Below are positions 25,251 through 39,200 of a stretch of DNA of 64,000 bases, piece after piece. The stretch is from Synanceia verrucosa. Taxonomy: Eukaryota > Chordata > Actinopteri > Perciformes > Synanceiidae. The stretch covers positions 23,918,437 through 23,982,436 of the forward strand of contig CM056551.1 in NCBI GenBank assembly GCA_029721515.1, written 5' to 3'. Position numbers and translations under genes: made by a program. A model generated the notes under the pieces. The model worked only from the letters and a program-made list of their open reading frames with translations, did no database searches and had not been told where the DNA came from. Positions within the stretch are counted from its first letter, which is position 1. Every line of letters begins with the position of its first letter.

Positions 25251-25776
25251 TGCTAATGAGCGTGGAATAGCTGTAGTCTGGGCGAGAGAGTGGGGGTGTA
25301 GCCTGGGAGAGAGAGAGGGAGAGAGAGAGGCGGGTGGACGGTGTGATGCTCTGCGTTATCTTGTGGCTAAATGAGGGTTGTCTCTCCCTGTTCAGGCAGC
25401 ACGGCTTCTCCACCCTTCAAGCGAGGATCTGTAATTTACACCACAGCAGCAGGGCGCCTGTCGGATCTCCACTGGACTGTGCACTGGATCTGCCACAGTG
25501 CTGCTGCTGTTCCATACCCAAAACCCTCAACGCCAAAGGAGGAGAGGGATTCTGATTTCCGTGCCATGTGCATAGCGACATGTATGTGTGATTTCATGCG
25601 GTGACAGTTTAGGGGGAATGGACCAGTTGTCATCAAATTCCTGCAGACGCACCGACGGCGATACATTGAAGGCTGTCGTGTAGAGAGAAGATCTTCATAC
25701 GCAGAAGCCAGCCCTAGAGCTTTTTTTTTATTGCCAGCCAGAAGGACCAGCGATCGCTTCCATGTCAACCATAACA
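25251..25776 (+). promoter_or_regulatory. homer1: homer1 promoter / 5' UTR region
   Basis: This region sits immediately upstream of the homer1 start. It includes a GAGA-rich run at about 25305-25330 and scattered CpGs, and leads without a stop-free partner frame into the start codon. It is probably mostly 5' UTR. The exact transcription start cannot be placed. Confidence 0.45.
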
Positions 25777-27370
25777 ATGGGGTAAGTGTGATTATTATCC
25801 CACTAGGTGACTGAGTTTCATTTCATTCATCTCTGTATTCATATCAGCTGCGGCTGCTTCCCATGGTATAAACTTCCCACACCGGTGTAATGCAATAACC
25901 CGGGTGTATGCGTAAAATGCATCTGCCTCACATTACTGTCTAATAAACTTGATGCTGGATAGCTCAGGTAGGCTGTCAGACGTGTCTGGGTGGTGATCCT
26001 CTGATGGCCTTCATGTGCTGCCTGCTCACTAAATAAACACATTTTGAAAGATATGGGCCCAATGAAGCAACTTATTCATTTCTTCTCCTCTGAATATGCT
26101 CTGTTTTGTAAAACAGGAATATACTTTAGGCCCAACACACTGGCACACAAATGCTGGTGCAGAAGTGGCCCCATCATCAAACTTTTAGGATCACATAGTG
26201 GGTTAATCTGCAAGGATTCCCAAAGTGGCAGTTTGTGGCTTTTCACATGTGTTCACCTAAATGAAGCAAGGCTTAAATTCCCTATTATTGCACTGGAACA
26301 AAGAGAGAGTGAATAAAAATGCTGTTTTCTAGGTCTCTCTGTTCCGCTGTTTACTCCCCACCTACATTATAGACAGTTATGTAATTCTGAATGTTTAACA
26401 AGAGCATTTCTTCTCAAATATTCTCAGAGATCTGTGGTCTGATGTACAGTACATCCTGTTCTGGTTCCTGCTCTGGAGAAGGTTTGGGAGCGGTATAATG
26501 TCAGAAGCAGGAGGATGCCAGCAGCTTTAGTGCTGCACAAGGCTTTCAGTGACAGAAAGTGGCTTCCTGTCTCTATGGCAGCACAGTGGCCGTTACCTTT
26601 ACTACTGGCACCCATCAGTGAAATATCCACCTAGTGTGCTGCACTGCTCATTTGCATGTCCCCTAACCCTGAGCTCAGCGGTCCATTTACCCCCACCAAG
26701 CCTGTCGTTCATTAACAGCTGTCTCCTGCAGTTCATTGTGATTAATTGCACAGCAGGAGGTTAACAATATGGCAGAGGCATGGTGCCATTTCGAGGCATC
26801 AGCCAAAACTCCAGCATTAACTATTTACAATACACTGGTGACTTCCCAGGCTCCCACTCTGCCCTCCCACAGTGTGGGCAGCACATCATTCAGCAGTCTC
26901 CCACTAGGCTTCAGCTCTCCACCGGGCTCAGCCATACTGGTGACTAAGTTGCTGTTATGCAACTGACTCAATGACTCAATTGATCCACTGTGGAATAAAT
27001 TGTAAACTGTGAAACGGTCAACGCAATATCCTGCACACAGTGTGTGTATGTGTGTGTGTGTGTGTGTGAAATTCTGAATATGTGCAGGTGAGATGAAATT
27101 GTGTATCGGTGTAGATCTGTTGTCTGGCTGCCTGTCTAGCAGTAATGGCACAGACAGATAGAGTCATATTTCACTTCTGGACTCGTGGCTGAATACCAAA
27201 CTACTTACAGCTCTAATGGTAATGGCACAGAGGAGAACATTAGTGTTGAACGAGAACTGGAGATGCCTATCAAGACTCTCTGGTGCGCTCTCAATTCTGT
27301 AGGCTGATACAATTAATGCACAGATGGACTTGGTTTCTTTGCCTTTCTTTGTCTTTGCTTGTTTGTGTGC

Positions 27371-27417
<47 letters not shown>

Positions 27418-29649
27418 TGTGAGAGAGAGAGTGTGTTCTCAGACACATCTCAGGTCATCGAAGCTGCTCCCAGTGGATGGCGCAACAAGGAGCTCTCTCA
27501 CTAATTACCTCTTTCTACCTTAAATGTTGAGTTAAAGAACAACTCAGGACACAGGGCCAACTTCTGGAGAGAGGCGGGGTAGAAAGTGAGATCTCCTGAG
27601 ATGATCTGTTTCACTGCCAGTGTTTGCACAAAGATGGACAGCTGTACAGTTAAAGGGGACACAACAAAGTAGAAAATAAAAGGCAGCCTTTTACGGTATG
27701 CTGCCTGTGTGTGTAAGCTGTTTCTTTACACACTGTGACTGGAAGACTGAGTGTTCACATCTGTCCATCAAACCCCTGAAGCACACGAGACGCTATAGGC
27801 AGTACCTGTTGCCAGTCCTGGACCTGCAGATGTGTGTGTGTTCATGTGAAATGCCTGGTAGGCATTGGTACAGTGTTGATCACTGATCAATATCTATATG
27901 TTAACATGTGTTGAGTTGAAATGTGTACCATAGTTCAACATATTTTGAAGAGTCATTTAACCTAACAGTGGTATCCAGCTACACATGGAGTTTGTAGTTC
28001 GGATCATAGTTTCCTTTTACACCATTTTTTATTTTAAATTGTCATCCACAAAATTAACATGATCAGGGACATTATTTCTGGCAAAATATATGTCACTACC
28101 TTATTTTTTTGACGTATTCATCATTCACTTCCATTGTACTGGGGTAGAGACAGATATATTTCAAAACCTAAAATCAAAATTAGCAAGAGTGTCATGGTCA
28201 CAACCTACTTGTAGCTATTTGACTCAGTTCATAAACTCTATTTGGTTCCTGAAAGTTCATATTTGAGCAGCCATAGTTCATGAAATTGTTTACACCACAC
28301 TGTGTAGCAGTTTACAGCTTCCCACTTCCTTCATCTTCTTGTCAGTGCTCTATCCTCTCCCACATTCATCACCTCCTCCTCATCCCTCCCTTCTTCTCTC
28401 ACTTCATCACTCTCCTCCCTCTCTCATTCTGCCTGTCTTCTCTCTGTTTTAACATTCACGTTCCATCACCTGCCCTTGTGTCACACAGTGCACTCTGCAT
28501 GCTAAACACCTCCTCCCCTTTCTCCTCTATGTTTTCCTTCCACCTCCACACTCCTCCCTCTCTTCACCGCTCACTCACATCCCACTGAAATTACCCCCTC
28601 CATGGCCATGCATCCCCCTCCTATAGTGGGGTGTGCAGCTTTTGTTCTCACATTCACACTGCATTCTTCTTTCATGCACTGATGCTGTGTCCCTGCTGCT
28701 AAATCCTTGTTGCTGCCTTGCAGCCTACATGCTATTGCTGGAGTACATCGCTAGATGATCAGTGCGCTCTGAACTGACCTTTATGCAATCCCATAACTGC
28801 TAACTCTGACAGGCTGTTGGCTCAGAACAGAATCACTGTATGGTGGGAGCATGTTTGATGAGCCTGATTCCTTTCATGTTATGGAAACGCTTGTTTGTGA
28901 GGAAGGAAAATGTACATAGAAATGATTGAAAGATATATTTTGAGAGAAAGCAGCATTCAACTTGAATCACACCCCATCATTTATCGTGCTGTCTTTTAAA
29001 AGTTTAGTTGTAGGTGTAAGTATTGCTTTTTTTTTCCACAATCGGTGGGAGTCGTTTTGGAACAAAACTCTTTGGCACAGGCGTTCATGTACAAATCAAA
29101 GCAAAAGAATGTTGCTGTGTTCGGTACAAACACAATCAAGCAACACGAAGCGCAAAATTTGCCACAGCTCCATCAAATTATGCAATGAAAAGCGATGCCA
29201 GTTGCTAAGCGGCTATTGCACGGATCATACGGACAGGCCGTCGCTGTGTGATGTGTGCTGGGAGAGAGTCAAAATGACTCACAGTTCTGCCACTTACACT
29301 GCTGTCGATGATTATGATAATTTGCACACAGCACTCCACAAGCAGCTTTGTGAAGCAGCATTAATCATCCCAGATTCCCTCTCTGACTTCCCATACTCTA
29401 CACATTCCCCATCATTCTCCTGCTCTTCCCTCTGACTTCCCTCTCTGTCTTTCCCTGTCTCCATGTTTTTCTTTCTTTCCCAGTCTTGGCTAATCACACA
29501 CAGGAGGGGTGCTGCTGCTGAATTTTAATATTCATTTATACAGCAAGCCTTTGATGTCCCCCATCACCCCTCAGTGCAGTGTAAGCACTTCTCTATCTCC
29601 TGCTCTGCCAGTACTGCCAGCCCAGAATATTTCCCTCTGCACCCTGCAC

Positions 29650-29705
<56 letters not shown>

Positions 29706-32700
29706 GACTGTAGATATTACCCAACAAGGCCCAACAATGCTTGGATATATGAGGCCATGCCAAGAGCAAACCGAGAAGTGAGGGATAAATGGACAAAGAT
29801 GGCGAATGAGTGATGGATGAATGGATGGTCAATGGATGGATGGTTTGAGTGTCATACAGGGGTCAATAAGGATTTAAGTCCTTAAACAGAATCCCTCATG
29901 GACTTTTGATCATCAACTGATCTATGTTACAGAGGCTCAAATCCACATCAGACATAAATACAAATTTATGATTCTTAGTGTGTGTGTCTGTGTGTGTGTG
30001 TGTGTGTGTGTGTTTTATATAAGTACACATTGTGTGTGTCTGTGTGGAAAGTGCAGCTCAGTGGGGTGTGTCTTTGCTAGTTAACTGTGGCCTACTGTCT
30101 ATATTTAGCCTTAAACCCTCTCCTTTCCCCTTCTGTGCTCCCCTGTGTGACCCTCGCTCAGTGCTGCAGGCATTTCCATATCAGAGCAGGGAGAGACGCC
30201 GCTGACTTACACCGATTGAAAGGCAGAGAGGATTTCTGTTGTGTAGCTACATGCATTTAATGTATTGGTTTGCAAGTAGAGAATAATGTATGAGAGGAAG
30301 TGTAGAGTCAAGGTGTATACGGGAGCTCCGCTGTAGTTTGACTGCTCAGTTCGCTTGTTATCCATGTATACAAGACAATGAGTACATGCAGTAGTCCTTT
30401 GACAGCCGCTCTTTCTGTGGAATGAACTATGGAGGATGGCGAATTGGTAATTCGGTTGCCAGGGCGATCTGACTCCCCCGTGAGCAATAGGAGTTGCACT
30501 TCTGGCGGTGGGTTTGGTGAGACGTTGGTGTTGCGGCACAAAGAAGTTCACCACTTCTTCTTCGTCCCCTTCAGGGAGCAGCCCATCTACAGCACGAGGG
30601 CCCACGTCTTCCAGATCGATCCCAACACGAAGAAGAACTGGCTGCCCACCAGCAAGCATGCCGTCACAGTTTCCTACTTCTACGACAGTACGCGCAATGT
30701 CTACCGCATCATCAGCCTGGATGGCACCAAGGTGAGCAGTTCAATTTGACTATCACACACGTAGCACAGATTTTATTACTCATCTCCTACTGCATCCACT
30801 GTTATTTTTAATTTCTGCCAACTGATATGGTTTTATTGAGATGTCAAGTAGCCTTTAGTGGCACTGTGTTCTACTGAGTGTTAGTGATGTTAATAAGCTC
30901 TGCGCGGGAATCTATGCGTAAACACATCTTAAAAGAGCTCAGCGTTGCAACCTGTCCCAAGACTGACAGCTCATGTTTCACTGTGTGTGTAGACACGCAA
31001 CTACTGTATTTGTGTGCATGTCTGTCTGCACTAGAGAGTCTATACTTTATGTCTATGATATTCTTGTTCGAGATCCAGGGAGGGATATTTCTGCTGGGCA
31101 TGGTGTGATTTATAGGGACGACCAATCACAAACATGCACACTCGCCGCCAGTTATGGAGAGAGAAGGGGTGAAGTTTAATGAGGGAAACAGATGACAGAG
31201 TGAGAAGAATGGACGGTAGAAGAAATGACACAGAAAAGTGTGAAGCCAGGTGATTGAGATGGTCAGACAGATGTGAAGGGCTGATGGGAGCAAAGCAAGG
31301 TCGAGTTTCAATCCAAGTGTGTGTGAGCTATTTCTGATGGGCAGTTGTGCAACATTTTCATATCACACAGCTCTCAATAACTGATCAATTTTAACATTAT
31401 ATAACACACACACTGACTGTTATCACTCCCTAACTCATCATTGTGTTGATACCAACCAGAATGCCAACCATTACACAATTGGTCAGTTATTTGGGGCGGC
31501 AGTAGCTCAGTCTGTAGTGACTTGGGCTGGGAATCGGAGGGTCGCCAGTTCAAGTCCGGTCGGACCAAAATGTGGAGAGTGGACTGGTAGCTGGAGAGGT
31601 GCCAGTTCCTTCTCCTGGGCACTGCCGAGGTGCCCTTGAGCAAGGCACCGAACCCCCAACTGCTCGGGGCGCCTGGATAAGGGGCAGCCCCCTCGCTCTG
31701 ACACCTCTCCTCTAATGCATGTGCATGTGTTTGTTTCATGACTTGTGTGTGTAATGTTGAAAAATATATGTATATATACTAACAGAGTGAAAAAATGTAA
31801 TTTCCCTCATTGAGGGATTAATAAAGGAATTCTTCTTCTTCTTCTTTATTTATTGATGTTATTTACTGAGGGAGACTGAAGATCTAGAGGTGGTTTTCCA
31901 TTTTAACTCATGTAGATAAAATTATATGTTTCTGGTTTTTAACAAAGCTAATGAAAATTAAAAATGAAGATGATGTTAAGCTTTAGAAACCTTTCAAGTT
32001 ATTTTTTAAAGTGTCATTCATTTAATAAAACTGCTGGGAACAGTAGCTTTTAGCAACTCTTAACAACGGAAAATATTGTGTTCACTGGGGACTATTTGCA
32101 GCAGCAGGATGTGTATGTAGGGTTGACCCAAAATAATCTACTCAGCCCAATTTGGGCATAATGATGAATTTGGACAGCCCAAGTTTATCATCATGAAGTG
32201 TCAGCTGTGTATCCATATTTTGGATACACAGACAATTTCTGTTAATAGGATCAATGTGTTGCCAAACTTTTCTTTTAATGTAATTTCAAGCTCTTCACCA
32301 TCCACTGTGTTTTATGTTTTCCACAACCTCCGCCTCATTTTAGTTCTGTCCGTCAGTTGCGTCTGACCTGTCTGATGTGTCTATGTTTATTTTGATAAAT
32401 TGAAAAAAATATTTAATCTAGAGTATAATATATAATCTGTAAAATGTAAAAAAAAATAGGCTAGTAGTAAAAATAAGTCCTCCAGATGATTAAAAGATGT
32501 TCAGTGTACAATTACAGTGTATAAAAAAGAGAGAATCAGCAAATCCTCACATTTCAAAAGCTGTAGTATGCTGCCTTGCTGCTTGATGATGATTGGAAAT
32601 GACAATTTGATTATCAAAATTTTCTATCAATCGACTAACGCATTGAGTGTCTAATTGTTTTGGTACTGCTGCAGTACTGTTTGGAGAGTCAGAGAGACAC

Positions 32701-33142
32701 ATGTTCAAGGCACTAATTCCAGGGATTGCAGAAAGATAAAATGGGGATGCAGCTGAGCTTTTAATGTGCAAATTGTGTGTTCCAACAATATAATATTTCA
32801 CTGATTTCCTCCTGTAGTCCTGACTTGTGGTGTGAATAATCTTCATTTAGACACAGAGAAAGTGCATGCTTGGGTTTAAATTCTGCCTGTACACACACAT
32901 ACACATATTAAACACACGGCAGTAATAAAGTTAATTTAATGCGCATTAAGTAGGTTGCCTCTGTCCTCCAGGCAATAATTAACAGCACCATCAGTCCCAA
33001 CATGACGTTCACCAAGACCTCACAGAAGTTTGGCCAGTGGGCGGACAGTCGAGCTAACACCGTCTACGGCCTGGGATTCTCCACCGAGCATCATCTAGCC
33101 AAGGTACCACCCCCATCCACACACACACACACACACACACCT

Positions 33143-33233
<91 letters not shown>

Positions 33234-36200
33234 TACTAGAAAGCTTTTAAAATCAATCACGGGTAGCTTTTTCTTTTCTCCATATCCCCCAGACTTTTTT
33301 ACTCTAGTTGCTATAGCTTCTTTCAAAGTGTAGAATCCGTCTGGCAGACAGCCCTAATGACACTTTTCTGAGAGTTTTTGTGAAAGTTATGTATATTTGT
33401 AATTTCACTTGTGTGTGAGCAGGGGGTGGTTTCTCTCGTTTGTAGTATGATTAATCTCTGTCATGAACCAGGAAGGCTTGCAGCATTCCCACTAACAACA
33501 CACCATTCAAACCTCCACAGTGTAGTAGTATAGTAGAAACATGCTCTCTGGTGTCCTGAAATTAGACATTTTCTGTTTTATATCATTGACTAGACATAAT
33601 ATGTGGTCTTGTGACCTGAAGGTTGCCATTTCAGGTGCTTGCTTGTCTCTCAACACCTTTTGTTAATATCTTGAACTTCTCACTCCCAGTCATTTCCCAC
33701 TTTGTACAAGTGTAAAAATGTTTCAGCAGACTAGAGACTAGAGACACTAAAGATGCCCCAGAGTTTAAAAAGGCACTCCACCAATTTTAACAATACAATT
33801 TAACAATTAACAATTACAGCAACAACAGCAACAAATATAATAATATTTTTTTCCTGGCAAATAAACATTATTATTATATTTGTTGTTGTTGCTGTTATTG
33901 TTATTTTATGATTTTAACTCAGGAAGTTATTTTTGTGTAATTTGGGCTTTATCATAGTAGACATACTAGACAATGATCTGATGATCAACAGGTACAGGCT
34001 ACCAGTTCCTCTTTCGGACCGTGGAGAGTGAGAGTTTGCCTCATGGTGTGTTCACTGGAAGTCAGAATTTGGAGCTCAGATCACTGTAATCCCCAGAGTT
34101 TAGTGCTCCCAGCTTTTCCCAGACTTATCATAGCATGCATGTCTGGTTTGTGAGATTAATCTGACTTTACAAATTGGAGATCCAACTTCACACAGGTTGT
34201 GATTTAAATTCTGACTTGGAACTTGGAAACTCCAACATTCTTATACACCTTGAATGCACCATGAAGCTAAACACACAAACGCCAGGCTCCCAGCGCACCT
34301 GCAATGACATTAATCCTCTGTTTCTCCAGTGATGTTTGTCTCCTTATGCTGGAAAGTGGAGGGACAGATCGGAGTCACTGTGAATCTGAAGGGGACATGT
34401 CCCCCCGTCCATAGAGACATCTGAGAGCATGGTTCACAGACACTTCAGTGTCGGATTTGGGCACCAAAAGATGATTCATTTTTTTACCCAATAGAATCTG
34501 AGCTTCTCAGTCGGTGCTACAAAAGTATCCAAGTTTGGTACCCAGCCGTAGAAAAGTCAGTCTTTTGCTGCTTTTATTTTGACTTTTCCTTTTAATATAG
34601 TTTCATATTAACTGAAACTATATGAAAGGTCCATTCTTAATTGATGGCGTACCAACTGATTCCTGCTTAGTTGCCAGTTGCAAATCTTTATGTGACTTTA
34701 AGACAGACTCAGGTCTTCCTCCCAAAGTAAATAAATAAGTAACCCATAACACAGAGAAATGGACTGTTTTATCCACCAAAGCCATCATTTCCTATTCTGT
34801 GAATTTGACAGTTGCCTAGAGTCACTGGATTGTCTTGTTGTGATGTTGTACTGTATTGTACATAAATTATATAAGTTATTCTTATTTGTTTGCCTCTAAA
34901 ACATTTCTTAATCGTAGACTTTAAGAAATAAAGCTTACAGTAACAGCACAAATGTAAACTGTAGTTCAGTTCATTATTCAGCTTACTTCATTGCCACAAG
35001 TTCGAACAAAATAATAAAAGTAAAAGCTGTACATTTTTAAAAAATGTAGGGCATGTTTGGTTCACCAGATTCACAGTGGAAACTAAACCAGAGGTGTATC
35101 GATATGCAATTTAACAGCCAATTAGTAGCGTTTTATGTGGTCTAAAGTTGAAATAATCAGATTCACCTCTCATATAACTGCAGTGCTAACACTCCTGAAG
35201 CACTTACTGAGAACGACTGCATTTAGATCACTGTAACACAACTATTATATTGCACTGAAGTGAAATGATATTGAGTTACTTATTGCAACAACTCCGCTAA
35301 TGGCAGACACAAGATCGACTACAGCAGCATTGTTAATTTCATTTCCTCACCACTCAGCCCTCTGCAGTACTGTATGTGGCAAACTACTCTGTAACACTGT
35401 GGGAGTAGTGTCTGCGATGAACCACACCCTAAAGGGACATTGGGGATGTGTACTTGCTTGTGTGTATGTGCCAGAGTGTTTATATTTGTTCAAAGCCCCT
35501 CAGCTGAGCTCACCTTACTGGTTCAGGCTCGCTGGAAGTATCTTTACTCTTGACTAAAATAACCCGCTGATCAACTTCAGCCACTGACAACTTCTCATTA
35601 AAGACTCAGCACTTAAGAACCCAACAAGGAAAACACAATGGCACAGTATTTTCCTCAGTCTGTGTGTGTGTGTATATGTATGTATGTATGTACAGTAGAC
35701 ATCTGTGACTGAGAGGTTACTAACAGTGACCTAGTTAGCTCATGTTTCTGCTGGGGCATGATGGGCCTTCAGTGGCATCGGCTTCTCCCTATCCCTCCTC
35801 TGGCTTCATGGCTACCTCGTTACACACTGATCTGTGTGTGTGTGCTCACATATGGCTTTACTGAACAAATTAAACCACAGTGCTGCATGAATTGTAGTCC
35901 ATCCTGACGGCTTTTCTCCATGTCCAGTTTGCAGAGAAGTTTGCGGAGTATAAAGAAGCAGCGCGGCTTGCTAAAGAGAAGAGTCAAGAAAAGATGGAGA
36001 TGGCCACGTCTCCATCACAGGTACATTCAGCACACACTATCCTAAACCCAACTATCCTTAACCTTTTTATCAGCATATCATTATATAATAATTAAAAATA
36101 TAATAAGGATTATCAAAGGGGGCACTGAGGCAAATTTGGAAAATACAAATAATTTGAATTATTGATACAGAAAATACATTTAAGGAAACAACTGTATTTT

Positions 36201-39200
36201 TGTTGTTTTAAATTACACTAATAGAAGAAATTGTAAGAAATATTTAGAAACTTAGTCTGTACTACTAAGTACACATCCTATACTGAAACCATACGTACAT
36301 AACAGTAGAGAAATCTTATTAAAATATAATCATCTGATAAGTTTACAAGGGAAATGTCTTTTTGGTCTAAAGGAAATGTGAAAAATTGTATAAAATTGTA
36401 TTGCATCTTGTGAGTGAATGTGCTACGTTATCTTCCACTGCTGCTTGAAACCCTGGGTGGTCCTAAAGTATGTGTAATGTAAGACAAAGCTGTCATCGAT
36501 GGACTCACCATAAACAGGGGAACATAATTAGCCTGTATGTTAGGTATTTGTTTGTGTTGGAGCTCTAGAGTGTTTTAGGGCATGTGTTACTGCTTCTGAG
36601 AGAAAATTAGCTTGTTTCACAGGAGAATCCCTAGAGAAATCTTTTCTGTAATCTAAAGGCTGTTAACAGGCTTCGTGTCCTCGTCTGTTCATTATGAAGG
36701 CCAGGGGAGCAGCCCCCCCACTGTACTGTGGCCTATTACTTGTACTATTAATGCTGCTGCCCACATAGGCTGAAATGCTGCAACCTTGTGCTTCCCATGG
36801 GAGGATGTTTTTAATGAAGCCAAGTGGACAACTTCGCTCTTATCAGGGGTTGAAGGCTGCATGTCCGCTGGCTACCACCACACTGTAGTGATGAAACTGC
36901 AGACAGCATTGATGTTGCTGTAAAAGCTGTGGCCTGCAGTCCTCTGCTGACGCTGTCTCACTGCTGACAGTCACTGTTTCCCGCACATACCTTCTGGCTT
37001 TTCCTTCTAACCCCCAGACCTTCTCTTTTAAACACGAGAGGAATTATTCTGCTAAGCAAGATGAGAAAACATGGTGCTAAATGCTGTATGCTGGTCCCAA
37101 CAGGCCAGGCCCCATAGGACGTGCATCATGAACAGTTATTAAATGTATACTAAATACTAATGAATGTAGAGTGTGACTGTAACGCTATAATCTTCCTCTT
37201 ATCTCTCACTTCCTTCTTGTCCATTAGAGACGTACAGGCAGTGTCATTGTGCTACTGCATTGTGCCCAAGCCCCGAGTCTTAATAGCTTTGTTTTATTTA
37301 CGAGCAGCAGCTAAATGATTAGTCTCTCATACAATTCTGTGGTTGTATGGGATATAAAGATAAGCACTAATCTGTAAGTCTGCAATTTCCCAGTGTTATA
37401 GTAAGCTATTTAATGGCCTATAGGCATGTAGAACTGCTCACTAAGACGCTAATATGGAGCACCGCAGCAAGAGCTTTATGAGTGTAACAGTCAGCACCTC
37501 CTCCACCCCTAAAAACACACCTTATCATTTCTTTTGTCAACCCCTTAGGAGAAGGATGATGCCAATTAATGTGTGAGATTCTTATTTTTATGTCGTTGTC
37601 ATCTCTGGTAATAAGACAAGTCTAGTCTAAGTCTAAGGTAATATTTTAGAATATTATACATAAGTTACTTACGTTGTTTTTGTTATTATTAGTAAATTCA
37701 GCTGGTTCCTGCTTCTCAAAGATATATTTCTGACCCTGGTGCTGAAGATTTGAAGATTAATAAAAAAAAATGGGTTAATTAGTAAGGAATGTAGTTGTTG
37801 CTCTTTCTTTTTTTGTTTCTGTTTAACACACCATTTCATTTATCCTTAAGGCAGTGTCTCTGGAAAAAGCATACAGACACCATTAAGAATGATCTCACTA
37901 CCGCTTTAATCGTTACTTTTAAATTATTATAGAGAGTACTGGCAGTGCAGTGATTAGCACTGTCGCCTCACAGCAAGAAGGTACTGGGTTCGATTCCCTG
38001 CCCGGGGCCTTTCTGTGTGGAGTTTGCATGTTCTCCCTGTGTCTGCTTGGGTTCTCTCCGGGTACTCCGGCTTCCTCCCACCATCCAATAACATGCATGG
38101 GGATTAGGTTAATTGGATAATTTAAATTGCCTGTAGGTGTGAATGTGAGTGTGAGTGGTTGTCTGTCTCTATGTGTCCTGTGATGAACTGAGACTTAGTC
38201 CAGGGTGTACCCTGCCTTTCACCCTAAGACAGCTGTGATAGGCTCCAGCCCCTATGTGAGGATAAGCGGTAGAAAATGGATGGATAGAGAGTACTATACA
38301 GATATTTATTTATATGGAAAAAAAAATTTCAATTTAAATTATCAAGCTTTTAAAATGAAATCACAATTGTTTCGTGCCTCATTTAATCAGGACCAACAGT
38401 GTGAAGAAGACAAAAATGATTCAGATAAATCACCAGTGTTTGACTGATTATTTGATGTCGAACTGACAGTAAAAGCTGAACAACTTTTTTTCACATATAG
38501 GAGTCTCCAGGAGGTGAGCTCTCGTCACCTTTGACCCCTGTGACTCCACCCATGGAAAACATCAATGGTACAGATGACATCTGTGACACAACTCCCAACT
38601 CAGACACCCGTCCAGAGCCATCACAGAATGCACTGGCCTTCGCACACAGGTACATGCCACGGTGTGATGCGTTCACTGTTCCGCGTTGCTACACAACAGT
38701 AACAATACTGTAACACTATCACACAATCATGCTTCACATATTACACAGGAATAAAACTAAAATAGGTCAATTATTACGTTTTTTTTCTTTTTGTCTGAGG
38801 CACATTAATATACACCTCTCCTCTTCTGTGTCTTTCTTTTCATCTTTGTGCACCAATATATGTTGCATGTCAGCATGGTGGTGAACTCCCTCTATTCACT
38901 GCTGCTCTCTCGTGTTTTTCCTCTCTAGGGAGCAGTATAAGACTTGTCGGGTCTGCTCTTTCTGATAGGGATGTCATTACAAGTCCTGACTACTGCGACA
39001 TCTACCTACGCAATAACAAAAAAAAAAGTTCAGGCACAAACTTTCCTAAAAATAAGAGCCTGATTGCAGGTCAACAACAGGGAGGGTGTTCTTTACAAAA
39101 CATGATGCACTGCCTGCTCACTAACTGATAATGAATAAGGTAAAACAGCTTGCTGTCACTCCAGTCAGGAGCAATATTGATGCAATGAATGAATAGTAAC

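Larger units (their letters stand above)
25782..30574 (+). other. homer1: homer1 intron 1 (4.8 kb)
   Basis: It contains TG microsatellites at 27041-27068, 27365-27432, 29654-29702 and 29980-30013, and a pyrimidine-rich plus strand at about 28316-28590. No additional exon or RNA gene was supported. Confidence 0.7.
33104..35927 (+). other. homer1: homer1 intron 3 (2.8 kb)
   Basis: It begins with a long CA tract only 15 nt after the donor and contains an AT-rich hairpin-forming inverted repeat at 33811-33906. Nothing else was recognised. Confidence 0.7.

Noticed and set aside
27283..27504. Open frames full of Cys-Val or Thr-His repeats (also at 29509-29832, 33002-33326, 41827-42347, 52689-53016)
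   Set aside because: They are translations of TG/CA microsatellites, with no domain and no splice context.
28280..28588. 102-aa Ser/Leu/Pro-rich open frame
   Set aside because: It is explained by the pyrimidine-rich strand of homer1 intron 1.
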